Assembly: GCA_903828455.1 (NCBI GenBank) | Contig: CAIKMJ010000027.1 | Span: 62,001-126,000, forward strand | Length of the DNA: 64,000 nucleotides | Origin: an uncultured Acidobacteriia bacterium | GTDB lineage: Bacteria; Acidobacteriota; Terriglobia; Bryobacterales; Bryobacteraceae | Reading direction: 5' to 3' | Shown: positions 39,561-48,281 of the stretch, in pieces | How positions within the stretch are numbered: position 1 is the first letter of the stretch | Layout of the letters: every line of letters begins with the position of its first letter | Program-made: the position numbers and the translations under genes | Notes under the pieces: generated by a model | Told to the model about the DNA's origin: nothing | What the model saw: the letters and a program-made list of their open reading frames with translations, nothing else | The model's database searches: none

Positions 39561-40349
39561 ATGGCACGAAGGCGGTTCTTTGTCGATCAGGTCCGGAAGG
39601 GCGAGGCGGAAATCACGGGCGACGAGGCGCACCATCTCACGCGCGTCCTCCGCGTCGAAGCCGGGCAGAAGTTCGAAATCAGCGATGGCGCGCGCGTCTG
39701 GCTGGCCAGCGTGGAAGAGGCGCGCAAGGCCGTGGTGCGCTTCGCCGTGCTCGAAGAACTTCCCGCCGGGCCCGAACTCCCGCCCGTGACGCTCTATCTT
39801 GCGCTGATCAAGTTCGATCGCTTCGAGTGGGCCGTGGAGAAGGCGACCGAGCTCGGCGTGGCGCGCATCGTTCCCGTCCAGGCCGAGCGCAGCGACTACG
39901 GCCTGTTTCAGGGCTCGCAGAAGCGCGGCGAGCGCTGGAGGCGCATCGCGCACGAGGCCGGCGAACAGTCGCGCCGCCTTCGTCCGCCGGAAGTTGCCGA
40001 GGCCGTGAAGTTTGCCGATGCCGTGAAGTCGGCCGCCGCGCATCGCATCTGGCTCGATGAGCAACCCGGCGCAAAGCCGCTCGCCGCGGCGTTTTCTTTT
40101 GCGCCGGGCGATACTGTTTCGCACGACACTGATTCGGGCGATACGCTTCCGGGCGATACTCTTCCGAACGACAGCTGCTCCCTCCTCATCGGCCCCGAAG
40201 GCGGCTGGGCCGATTCCGAACGCCACGCCCTGGCCGCCGCCGGCTGGACCGGCGCCTCGCTCGGCCCCATGGTGCTGCGCGCCGAAACCGCCGTCTGCGC
40301 CGCGCTGGCCGTGGTCAGCCAGATGTGGATGGCCGCACATGCCGAATAG
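39561..40349 (+). CDS. rsmE: 16S rRNA (uracil(1498)-N(3))-methyltransferase
   Basis: ITGDEAHHLTRVLRVEAG; KATELGVARIVPVQAERS; SPOUT motif LLIGPEGGWADSE. Confidence 0.95.
   Translation: MARRRFFVDQVRKGEAEITGDEAHHLTRVLRVEAGQKFEISDGARVWLASVEEARKAVVRFAVLEELPAGPELPPVTLYLALIKFDRFEWAVEKATELGVARIVPVQAERSDYGLFQGSQKRGERWRRIAHEAGEQSRRLRPPEVAEAVKFADAVKSAAAHRIWLDEQPGAKPLAAAFSFAPGDTVSHDTDSGDTLPGDTLPNDSCSLLIGPEGGWADSERHALAAAGWTGASLGPMVLRAETAVCAALAVVSQMWMAAHAE
40107..40181. repeat. In-frame degenerate 15-bp tandem repeat (about 5 units) inside rsmE
   Basis: ggcgatactgtttcg/cacgacactgattcg/ggcgatacgcttccg/ggcgatactcttccg/aacgacagctgctcc; encodes GDTVSHDTDSGDTLPGDTLPNDSCS. Confidence 0.9.
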
Positions 40350-40403
40350 CGCCGTCGCCGGAAACCGCCGGCCTGCGCTGCCCCGCCGCTACAATCGGAT
40401 TGG

Positions 40404-41645
40404 GTGACCTTAAACCGTTTTCTGGAGTTTTTGATTCAGGTGGTCGTGTTCACCGGTCAGGTGATCATCGGCCGCCGGTATCTCCCCGCGTGGCGTCGCC
40501 AACTGAGCTCTCCGTGGCGGATGCTCGCGACCGCTGCGATCTGCGCGCTTTGGTCGGTTCAGGCCATCGGCCTCGCCTTTGCGATCGTCGGCGAACGGAG
40601 ATCGATCCCCTGGTTTCCCTCTGGCCTCAAAAGTTCGCTCGGCGCGATCGGCTTCATCTGGGGCGTCGGTTCGGTTGCGTCGCTCGTGATCTGGTGGCTC
40701 TTTTCCACTCTTGCGCGGCGGCCAGCCATGGAGCACCAGCCCGCGCGCCGCCAGTTGCTGCTCGCCGCCGGACGCGCCGGCGTGGTCGCTCCGTTCGCCG
40801 GTTTCGCCTACGGCGCCATCGTGGAGCGGACCAATTTTCAGGTGAAGGAAACGGTTCTTCCCGTGCCCGGCCTGCACCCCGATCTCGAAGGTCTGCGCAT
40901 CGGGCAACTCACCGACCTCCACGTCAGCAGGTACCTTTCGCCGCGGGATCTGCGCCGCGCCGTGGACATGATGAACGAACTTCGTCCTCACCTCGTGGCC
41001 GTCACCGGAGACCTGATCACACGCCGCGGCGATCCGCTGGACGAAGCGATCCGCGAACTCTCCCGCCTGCGCGCCGACGCGGGCGTGGTCGGCTCCATGG
41101 GCAACCACGAAGAGTACGCCGCCGCCGAGCAATACGTCACCGAGCAGGCAGCCCGCTACGGCATCGCATTCCTGACGGATCAGAACCGCCAGTTTCGCTT
41201 CGGCAACGGCACGCTCAATATCGGGGGCGTGCCGTTTGAAACCTTCAGTCATCGAAGGAACTACATTCCCGGCGCCGAAAATCTCCTTGTGCCCGGCGCC
41301 GCCAATCTGCTGCTCTCGCATAATCCCGATGTTTTCCCCACCGCCGTCCGCCAGGGCTGGGACGCCATGCTCTCCGGCCACACCCACGGCGGCCAGGTGA
41401 CGGTGGAATTTCTCAATCAGACTATGAATTTTGCCCGTCTTATCACGCCGTACGTCGCCGGACTCTATCGCCTCGGCGGCGCCAGTTGCTACGTCTCGGC
41501 CGGCCTCGGCACCATCGCCATGCCCGTCCGCCTCGGCGCGCCACCCGAGGTGACCCTGCTGAAACTCACTCGCGCCGAACGCCCGGCACGTCCGGCCGCG
41601 CCGTCTTCGGTGCTCGATTTCCGCGGAAAGCCGCTGGTTGCCTGA
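40404..41645 (+). CDS. Membrane-anchored metallophosphoesterase
   Basis: GQLTDLHVSRYLSP; VTGDLITR; GSMGNHEEY; LSGHTHGGQVTVEF. Confidence 0.9.
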   Translation: MTLNRFLEFLIQVVVFTGQVIIGRRYLPAWRRQLSSPWRMLATAAICALWSVQAIGLAFAIVGERRSIPWFPSGLKSSLGAIGFIWGVGSVASLVIWWLFSTLARRPAMEHQPARRQLLLAAGRAGVVAPFAGFAYGAIVERTNFQVKETVLPVPGLHPDLEGLRIGQLTDLHVSRYLSPRDLRRAVDMMNELRPHLVAVTGDLITRRGDPLDEAIRELSRLRADAGVVGSMGNHEEYAAAEQYVTEQAARYGIAFLTDQNRQFRFGNGTLNIGGVPFETFSHRRNYIPGAENLLVPGAANLLLSHNPDVFPTAVRQGWDAMLSGHTHGGQVTVEFLNQTMNFARLITPYVAGLYRLGGASCYVSAGLGTIAMPVRLGAPPEVTLLKLTRAERPARPAAPSSVLDFRGKPLVA

Positions 41646-41649
41646 TCCC

Positions 41650-42402
41650 ATGCGCTATCTCGTCATCAGCGACATCCACAGCAACTGGGAGGCTCTCGAA
41701 GCCGTTCTCGCCGAAGCCGGCGGGCTCTACGACCGCATCGTTTGCTGCGGCGACCTCGCCGGCTACGGGCCCGACCCCAACCGCGTCATCGACTGGGCCC
41801 GCGCGAACCTGAGCGCCGTCATCCGCGGCAATCACGATCGCGTCTGCTGCGGCCTCGACGACCTCGAATCCTTCAACCCCGTCGCCCAGGCCGCCTCGCG
41901 CTGGACCATGGAACAGCTCACGCCCGAAAACCTCGCCTGGCTCCGCGCCCTCGAACAAGGCCCGCTGCCCGTCGATGGCTTCCGGCTCATTCACGGCTCG
42001 CCTCTCGATGAAGACGAGTACGTCATGTCGCTCATGGACGCCCGCAACGTCTTCGGCTACCTCGAAGGCCAGGTCGGATTCTTCGGCCACACCCACATGC
42101 AGGGCGGATTCTCCTACGTCGACCGCCGCTACGGTTATGCCGCGCAGCTCAATTCGTTCGACCGCGCGCAGCGCAATCGCATCGTCGTGCGCCTCGATCC
42201 CGAAGGTCTGTATCTGATCAATCCCGGCTCGGTCGGCCAGCCCCGCGACGGCGATGCGCGCGCCGGCTGGGCCATCTACGATTCCGACGCGCAGGAAGTC
42301 CGGCTGCACCGCACGCCTTACGACTGGAACACCACGTGCGATAAAGTGATTGCCGCGGGCCTGCCGGAAGTGCTGGGAACCCGTTTGACGCAGGGCCGCT
42401 GA
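41650..42402 (+). CDS. Metallophosphoesterase (YfcE/diadenosine tetraphosphatase-like)
   Basis: MRYLVISDIHSNWEALEAVL; CCGDLAGYGPDPN; VIRGNHDRVC; FFGHTHMQ. Confidence 0.92.
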   Translation: MRYLVISDIHSNWEALEAVLAEAGGLYDRIVCCGDLAGYGPDPNRVIDWARANLSAVIRGNHDRVCCGLDDLESFNPVAQAASRWTMEQLTPENLAWLRALEQGPLPVDGFRLIHGSPLDEDEYVMSLMDARNVFGYLEGQVGFFGHTHMQGGFSYVDRRYGYAAQLNSFDRAQRNRIVVRLDPEGLYLINPGSVGQPRDGDARAGWAIYDSDAQEVRLHRTPYDWNTTCDKVIAAGLPEVLGTRLTQGR

Positions 42403-42462
42403 AGCGAAAAGCTGACGCGAAAAAGCTGAACCGCCGGCCGGCGCCCGGCGTATGGAACTGAT

Positions 42463-42786
42463 ATGTACTGCACGCAATGTGGCACACGGCTCGATGACGC
42501 GGCGCGTTTCTGCATGTCCTGCGGCAAGCCGGTGGACGCGGCTCCGGGTACCCCGCCGCCGCCACCCCCTCCACCGCCGCCACCTCCACCGCCGCCGCCA
42601 CCCCAGGCCCGCCTCCGCCGCATTCGCTCGGAGAAGAAAATCGCGGGAGTCTGCGCCGGCTTCGCCGAGTATTTCGATATGGACGTGACGATCATGCGGC
42701 TGATCTGGGTCGGCCTCCTGTTGCTGCCGCCCAGCTTCGGCCTGCTGGCCTATATCGTCGCGTGGATCGTGCTGCCCGTGTCGTGA
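42463..42786 (+). CDS. PspC domain protein with N-terminal zinc ribbon and polyproline tract
   Basis: MYCTQCGTRLDDAARFCMSCGKPVD; long P-tract; RSEKKIAGVCAGFAEYFDMDVTIMRLIWV. Confidence 0.9.
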   Translation: MYCTQCGTRLDDAARFCMSCGKPVDAAPGTPPPPPPPPPPPPPPPPPQARLRRIRSEKKIAGVCAGFAEYFDMDVTIMRLIWVGLLLLPPSFGLLAYIVAWIVLPVS

Positions 42787-42834
42787 ACCGGCTGGGTCTC
42801 GTGAACCGGCGGGGTCTTGTGAACCGGCGGGGTC
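42781..42834. repeat. 3 x 18 bp tandem array (tcgtgaaccggcggggtc) spanning the PspC-protein stop
   Basis: Contains TGA at 42784-42786; ends 2 bp before the convergent gene's stop (42837). Confidence 0.95.
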
Positions 42835-42836
42835 GT

Positions 42837-44066
42837 TCAGTCGCGGCGCGTCAGCATCGCGATCGTTTCAATGTGGAAGGTTCTTGGAAACAGATCCACC
42901 AGCGTCAGTTTTTCGATGGCGTAGTCCGGCAGCAGCGCCGCCAGGTCGCGCGCCAGAGTAGAAGGGTCGCAGGCCACGATGGTGATCTTCGCCGGCCGCA
43001 GCGCCGCCAGCTTCCCCGTGGCGTGCTTGCCGAGCCCGGCCCGCGGCGGGTCCGCCAGCACGAAATCCGGCGGCGCCGCTCCCTCGCTCGCCGCCTCGCA
43101 GCGGCCCGCCAGAAACGCTTCCGTCTGATCCCCCACAATCTCTACCTGCACTCCGGCCCGCGCGGCGTTTTCGGCCAGATCCGCCGCCGCCGAGCGGCCC
43201 GATTCCACCGCCGTCACCCGCTGAAACCGCCTCGCCAGCGGCAGTGAGAACAGTCCCACGCCCGCATACAGATCCCACGCCGTTTCGCCGCCCGCATCCC
43301 CCAGCACCAGTTCGGCCAGCCGCGGCAGCAGAAACCGGTTGACCTGGAAGAATGCCGAGCCGCTCACGCGGAACAGGTCCGGCGCCACCGGATAGTCGAG
43401 CGGCCCCGGTAAAGATTCCGGAATCGCCTCCGCCAGCCACTCGAAGAAATGCTTCGCCACCGGCCGTTCGCTCTCCTGCACGTTCCACTGCACCCGCCGC
43501 TCGTCGGTGAAAATCTCGAGGTCCAGCGCAAAGCGCGGCCAGCGCGAATCCCGCACCATTTTCTGCAGCGTGCGCAGAACTTCCGTGATCTTGGGCGACG
43601 CAATCGGGCAATCCCCCACCGGCACCAGCCGCTTCGAGTGCATCTCGCGATAACCGATCCTGCCGCCTTCAATATGCAGCTGCACCCGGTTGCGATAGCC
43701 GTACGGCGCGCCCGACTCCACGCCGATCCGCTCCGCCTCGAATTCGATCTTGCCCACCCGCCGCAGCGTCTCCGCCAGTATGTCGCGCTTGAACGCCAGT
43801 TCCGCCGCGTAGCCGGCGTGCTGATACTGGCATCCGCCGCAGCGCCCGAACACGTCGCACTCCGGCGTCACGCGGTCGGCCGACGCGCTCTGCACGCTCA
43901 CCAGCCGGCTGCGCTGCACCTTCTGGCGCGAGTCGGCCCGCTCGGCCTCCACAATCTCGCCCGGCAGCACGAACGGCGTGAGCACAACTTCGCCGTTCAC
44001 GCGGCTGAGTCCTTCGCCGCCGTAAATCATCTTTTCGATATTGAGTGTTTCGGTTGAAATCTGCAC
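42837..44066 (-). CDS. 23S rRNA (uracil-5-)-methyltransferase family (RlmD/TrmA-like)
   Basis: TRAM-like N-terminus; CGGCQYQHAGYAAEL; DLYAGVGLFSLPLA; LADPPRAGLG. Confidence 0.88.
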   Translation of the reverse strand: MQISTETLNIEKMIYGGEGLSRVNGEVVLTPFVLPGEIVEAERADSRQKVQRSRLVSVQSASADRVTPECDVFGRCGGCQYQHAGYAAELAFKRDILAETLRRVGKIEFEAERIGVESGAPYGYRNRVQLHIEGGRIGYREMHSKRLVPVGDCPIASPKITEVLRTLQKMVRDSRWPRFALDLEIFTDERRVQWNVQESERPVAKHFFEWLAEAIPESLPGPLDYPVAPDLFRVSGSAFFQVNRFLLPRLAELVLGDAGGETAWDLYAGVGLFSLPLARRFQRVTAVESGRSAAADLAENAARAGVQVEIVGDQTEAFLAGRCEAASEGAAPPDFVLADPPRAGLGKHATGKLAALRPAKITIVACDPSTLARDLAALLPDYAIEKLTLVDLFPRTFHIETIAMLTRRD

Positions 44067-44132
44067 GATTGATATGGAGAATGCGAAAACGCGGCCAGCC
44101 CGGCTTCCGCCGCGCCGCTCCGGCGTCCCTGT

Positions 44133-44156
44133 GTTGCCGGCGTTGGCTCCGGCAAC
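44133..44156. other. Perfect 8-bp inverted repeat (gttgccgg - 8 nt - ccggcaac)
   Basis: Read directly in a divergent intergenic region; function unknown. Confidence 0.7.
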
Positions 44157-44283
44157 CCGAGGTTACCACCCGGCCCCGCCGCGGCGGGAAACCGGCGCAT
44201 GAAGGCCAGGCTATTTTTTCGGAACCGGGATGTGAGTTAATGATGTCAAATAGGTACTAGTGCGCAACGGGTTACGCGGGGTG

Positions 44284-46749
44284 ATGAATCTTTCTCGGCT
44301 GGCTTTGGCGCTCCTGCTCGCGGTGTCCGCGTGGGGGCAGGGAACCGGCACGTCCGTGCTGGTCGTCACCACCCACACCATGGAAGGCAAGGCCATCACC
44401 GATGCCACGGTTTCCGTCAGCTCGGGCGTTGTGCCCCGCACCGCCGTGGCCGACAGCAAAGGGGTCGCCCGCATCGCCGGCCTCACCCCCGGCCGCTACA
44501 CGCTCACCATCCTGGCAAAGGGCTACGACGAACTGACTACCGACGTGGACGTCGGCACCGAGCCGGAAACCAGCATCGACGCGCTCCTCTCCGAATTCCG
44601 CACCGAGAGCATCACCGTGCAGGGCGTCATCGAAGCGCCGCTCGACGAAGCCAACACGCCCTCGGTGCTCGAACGAACCCAGGTCAGGAATATGCCGGAT
44701 CGCCCCCGCACCGTCACCGAGGCCCTCCCGCTCGCTCCCGGCATCGTTCGCCTGCCCAACGGACAGCTGCGCCTTTCCGGCAGCGGCGAACACCGCAGCG
44801 CCCTGCTGGTCAACTCCGCCACCGCCACCGACCCCGCCACCGGGCAGTTCGGCGCCACCGTCCCCATCGACAGCATCGGCTCCATGAGCATCCTTTCCAG
44901 CCCGTTTCTGGCTGAATACGGCGGTTTCACCGGCGATGTGGTCTCGGTGGAAACCCGCAAGGGGGGCGACAAATGGAACTTCGAGCTCAACGATCCCCTG
45001 CCGGAATTCCGCTGGAGAAGCTGGCACATGGTCGGCCTGCGTTCCTCCACGCCGCGCGTCGTGCTGGGCGGCCCGATCGTCAAAAACAGGCTGTTCATTC
45101 TGGAGTCGATCCAGTACGACATGCGCGAATACCCGGTCATCACGCTCCCGTTTCCGAATAACGAATCGCGCCGCCAGGGCCTGAATTCGCTCACCGCCCT
45201 CGACTACACCATCAACGGAACCAACGTGCTCACCGGCACCGCGCACGTCGCCAATCAGCGGACGCGTTACGACAACCTCGATTTCTTCAACCCGCAGCCA
45301 GTCAGCCCCGACACCGCCTTTTCCACCTACGCGGCCGAGATCGCCGAACACTCCCAGCTTCGGGGCACCGTGCTCGACAGCCAGATTTCCGGCACCAGTT
45401 TCCGCGCCGGTGTCTGGCCCCAGGGCGATCTGCCCATGGTCCTCCAGCCGCAGGGCAACAGCGGGAACTACTTCAGCCGGCAGACCCGCACCTCCTCGCG
45501 CGTCGAATGGCGCGAATCGTGGTCGCTCGTCCGCCAGTTCTGGGGCACGCACAATTTCAAGGTCGGTTCGCGGCTCGGGTGGACGAACGAACATGCGAAC
45601 GTGAATGCCGACACCGTCCGGATCGAAAACTTCAGCGGCCGGTTGCTGGAAAATATCGATTTCATCGCCGGCCGCCCCATCGCCCGCAGCGATCTCGAAT
45701 CGGCCTTTTTCGCCCAGGACCAGTGGGTCATGAGCTCGCGCTTCTCGCTCAATTACGGCGTGCGCGCGGGTCAGCAGGAAGTCACCGACGTATTTCAGAT
45801 CGGCCCGCGCGCCGGTTTCGTCTTCACTCCCACCAGGTCCGGCAAAACCATTCTGCGCGCCGGAGCCGGCGTCTTTTACGACCGCGTTCCGCTCAACGTT
45901 TACGGCTTTGCCTTCTATCCGAACGAAGTCATTACAACCTACAATCCGGATGGTTCCGTGTTCGCCGGGCCGGACCGTTATTTCAACATCACCGAAGCCG
46001 TCGCTCCCCACCGCTCGCCCTTCACTTACCGCAAAAGCGACCAGCCCGGTGATTTCGCGCCCTACAGCATCAATCTCAACATTCAGCTGGAGCAGATTGT
46101 CACCGCCCGCATCCGGCTGCGGGCGAATTTTCTGCAGAGCCGTTCCGAGGGCCTCATCGTCATGGCTCCGCGCGTCACCGATGCCGAACACGCCTACGTG
46201 CAGTCGGGCGACGGCAACGCCCGGCTGCGCCAGTTCGAACTGACGGCGGCCGGCGCCTGGGGCAAGGACAGTCAGTTCAATATTTCTTACGTACACAGCC
46301 AGTCGCTCGGCAACCTCAACGAATTCAATAACTACCTCGCCAACTTCCCGCCGGCCGTGATTCTGCAGGACGCCCACACCAACCTGCCGGGCGATACGCC
46401 CCACCGCTTCATCGGCTGGGGAACCATCCAGTTGCCGCATAAGTTCCGCATCATGCCCAAGCTGGAATACCGCTCCGGCTTCCCCTGGTCTTCGTATACG
46501 GCCATCCAACAATACGCGGGCCTGCCCAACTCCGCCCGCTTTCCGGCATTTCTTTCGCTCGATGCCCGCATCACCAAGGACTTTCGCGTCACCGATAAAT
46601 ATTCCTTCCGTTTCGGCGTTACGGCTTCGGATCTGAGCAACCATTTCAACCCCGTCAGCGTCCATTCCAACGTCGCCGACCCGAACTACGGCGTGTTCTT
46701 CGGTACGTACCGGCGCCGCTATACCGCCGATTTCGACGTCCTGTTCTGA
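44284..46749 (+). CDS. TonB-dependent receptor with carboxypeptidase-like regulatory domain
   Basis: Signal peptide; GKAITDATVSVSSGVVPRTAVADSKGVARIAGLTPGRYTL; plug and barrel features. Confidence 0.88.
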   Translation: MNLSRLALALLLAVSAWGQGTGTSVLVVTTHTMEGKAITDATVSVSSGVVPRTAVADSKGVARIAGLTPGRYTLTILAKGYDELTTDVDVGTEPETSIDALLSEFRTESITVQGVIEAPLDEANTPSVLERTQVRNMPDRPRTVTEALPLAPGIVRLPNGQLRLSGSGEHRSALLVNSATATDPATGQFGATVPIDSIGSMSILSSPFLAEYGGFTGDVVSVETRKGGDKWNFELNDPLPEFRWRSWHMVGLRSSTPRVVLGGPIVKNRLFILESIQYDMREYPVITLPFPNNESRRQGLNSLTALDYTINGTNVLTGTAHVANQRTRYDNLDFFNPQPVSPDTAFSTYAAEIAEHSQLRGTVLDSQISGTSFRAGVWPQGDLPMVLQPQGNSGNYFSRQTRTSSRVEWRESWSLVRQFWGTHNFKVGSRLGWTNEHANVNADTVRIENFSGRLLENIDFIAGRPIARSDLESAFFAQDQWVMSSRFSLNYGVRAGQQEVTDVFQIGPRAGFVFTPTRSGKTILRAGAGVFYDRVPLNVYGFAFYPNEVITTYNPDGSVFAGPDRYFNITEAVAPHRSPFTYRKSDQPGDFAPYSINLNIQLEQIVTARIRLRANFLQSRSEGLIVMAPRVTDAEHAYVQSGDGNARLRQFELTAAGAWGKDSQFNISYVHSQSLGNLNEFNNYLANFPPAVILQDAHTNLPGDTPHRFIGWGTIQLPHKFRIMPKLEYRSGFPWSSYTAIQQYAGLPNSARFPAFLSLDARITKDFRVTDKYSFRFGVTASDLSNHFNPVSVHSNVADPNYGVFFGTYRRRYTADFDVLF

Positions 46750-46805
46750 CCGGCCGCGGCGTTACCCGGCGCGGGATGTCAAAATAGAAATACTGGGTCA
46801 ATCTG

Positions 46806-48263
46806 ATGAAGAAAACGCTTTTCCTGAGTCCACCCTCTTTTGACGGCTTCGACGGCGGAGCCGGCGCGCGTTACCAGGCGAAGCGTGAAATTACGTCCTA
46901 CTGGTTCCCCACCTGGCTCGCCCAGCCGGCCGCTCTCGTCCCCGGCAGCAAGCTGATGGATGCCCCGCCGCACCACCAGACCATGGCGGATGTCCTCGCC
47001 CTCGCCAACGACTACGAACTCTTCATCCTCCACACCAGCACCCCGTCGCTCCTCAACGACGTCAAGTGCGCCGCCGCCATCAAGCAGAAGAATCCGCACG
47101 CGCTCGTCGGTTTCATCGGCGCCCAGGCCGCCGTCCTTCCCACCGAGACCATGAAGGAAGGTCAGGATGCCATCGACTTCGTCTGCCGCAATGAATTCGA
47201 CTACACCTGCCTCGATCTGGCGCAGGGCAAGCCGCTCGCGGAAATCGAAGGTCTGAGCTGGTTCGACGAAAACCGCCAGATGCGCCACAACCCCGAACGC
47301 GCGCTCATCCACGACTGGGACGCCATGCCCAGCGTCCTGCCCGTCTATCATCGCGATCTCGATATCGAAAAGTACTTCATCGGCTACCTGCAGCACCCCT
47401 ACGTATCGTTCTATACCGGACGCGGCTGTCCGGCCCACTGCACGTTCTGCCTCTGGCCGCAGACCATCGGCGGCCACGCCTACCGCACCAAGTCCCCGGC
47501 CGCCGTCCTGCGCGACGTGGAAGAAGGCAAGGCGCTGTTCGGCAGCAAGGTCCGCGAGTGGATGTTCGATGACGACACCTTCACCATCGATCGTCCCCGC
47601 GCCGTCGAAATCGCCAAAGGGATGAAGAAGCTCAAGCTCACCTGGTCCTGCAACGCCCGCGCCCATCTCGACTATGAAACGCTGAAGCAGCTCCGCGACA
47701 ACGGCCTGCGTCTTCTGCTCGTCGGCTTTGAGTCCGGCAACCAGGAGATTCTCAACCGCACCAAAAAAGGTCTGCTGCTCGATACCGCCCGCGAGTTCAT
47801 GCGCAACTGCCGCAAACTCGGCATTCGCGTCCACGGCACATTCATGATCGGCCTGCCGATCGAAACCCAGGAGACCATCGAGCAGACCATCCGCTTCGCC
47901 GAAGAGCTCGACCCGTTCTCCATCCAGGTTTCCATCGCCGCCCCGTACCCCGGCACCGAACTCTACAAACAGGCCACCGCCAACCGCTGGTTCGATTCCC
48001 AGGCCATGCTGTCCGGCAACGGAATTCAGATCTCCACGCTGCGCTACGATCACCTCTCGCCCGACGAAATCGAAGACGCGGTCGAGCGCATGTACCGCCG
48101 CTTCTACTTCCGCCACCGGCCCATCCTGCGCTTCCTCCGCGAGATGGCCACTGACCGCCAGATGCTCGTCCGCCGTCTGCGCGAAGGCGGCGAATTCTTC
48201 AGCTACCTGCGCGAACGCCGGCAAATCGTGCGCAACCGCCACACCCAGACGCAGACCGCCTGA
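46806..48263 (+). CDS. hpnJ: Hopanoid biosynthesis-associated radical SAM protein HpnJ (B12-binding domain)
   Basis: KTLFLSPPSFDGFDGGAGARYQAKREITSYWFPTWLAQPAALVPGSKL; radical SAM motif CPAHCTFCLWP. Confidence 0.88.
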   Translation: MKKTLFLSPPSFDGFDGGAGARYQAKREITSYWFPTWLAQPAALVPGSKLMDAPPHHQTMADVLALANDYELFILHTSTPSLLNDVKCAAAIKQKNPHALVGFIGAQAAVLPTETMKEGQDAIDFVCRNEFDYTCLDLAQGKPLAEIEGLSWFDENRQMRHNPERALIHDWDAMPSVLPVYHRDLDIEKYFIGYLQHPYVSFYTGRGCPAHCTFCLWPQTIGGHAYRTKSPAAVLRDVEEGKALFGSKVREWMFDDDTFTIDRPRAVEIAKGMKKLKLTWSCNARAHLDYETLKQLRDNGLRLLLVGFESGNQEILNRTKKGLLLDTAREFMRNCRKLGIRVHGTFMIGLPIETQETIEQTIRFAEELDPFSIQVSIAAPYPGTELYKQATANRWFDSQAMLSGNGIQISTLRYDHLSPDEIEDAVERMYRRFYFRHRPILRFLREMATDRQMLVRRLREGGEFFSYLRERRQIVRNRHTQTQTA

Positions 48264-48281
48264 AGCATCGAGAGCCTGCCG

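Noticed and set aside
44272-46665. 797-aa antisense ORF over the second TonB-dependent receptor
   Set aside because: High-GC shadow frame; composition typical of complementary third-position bias
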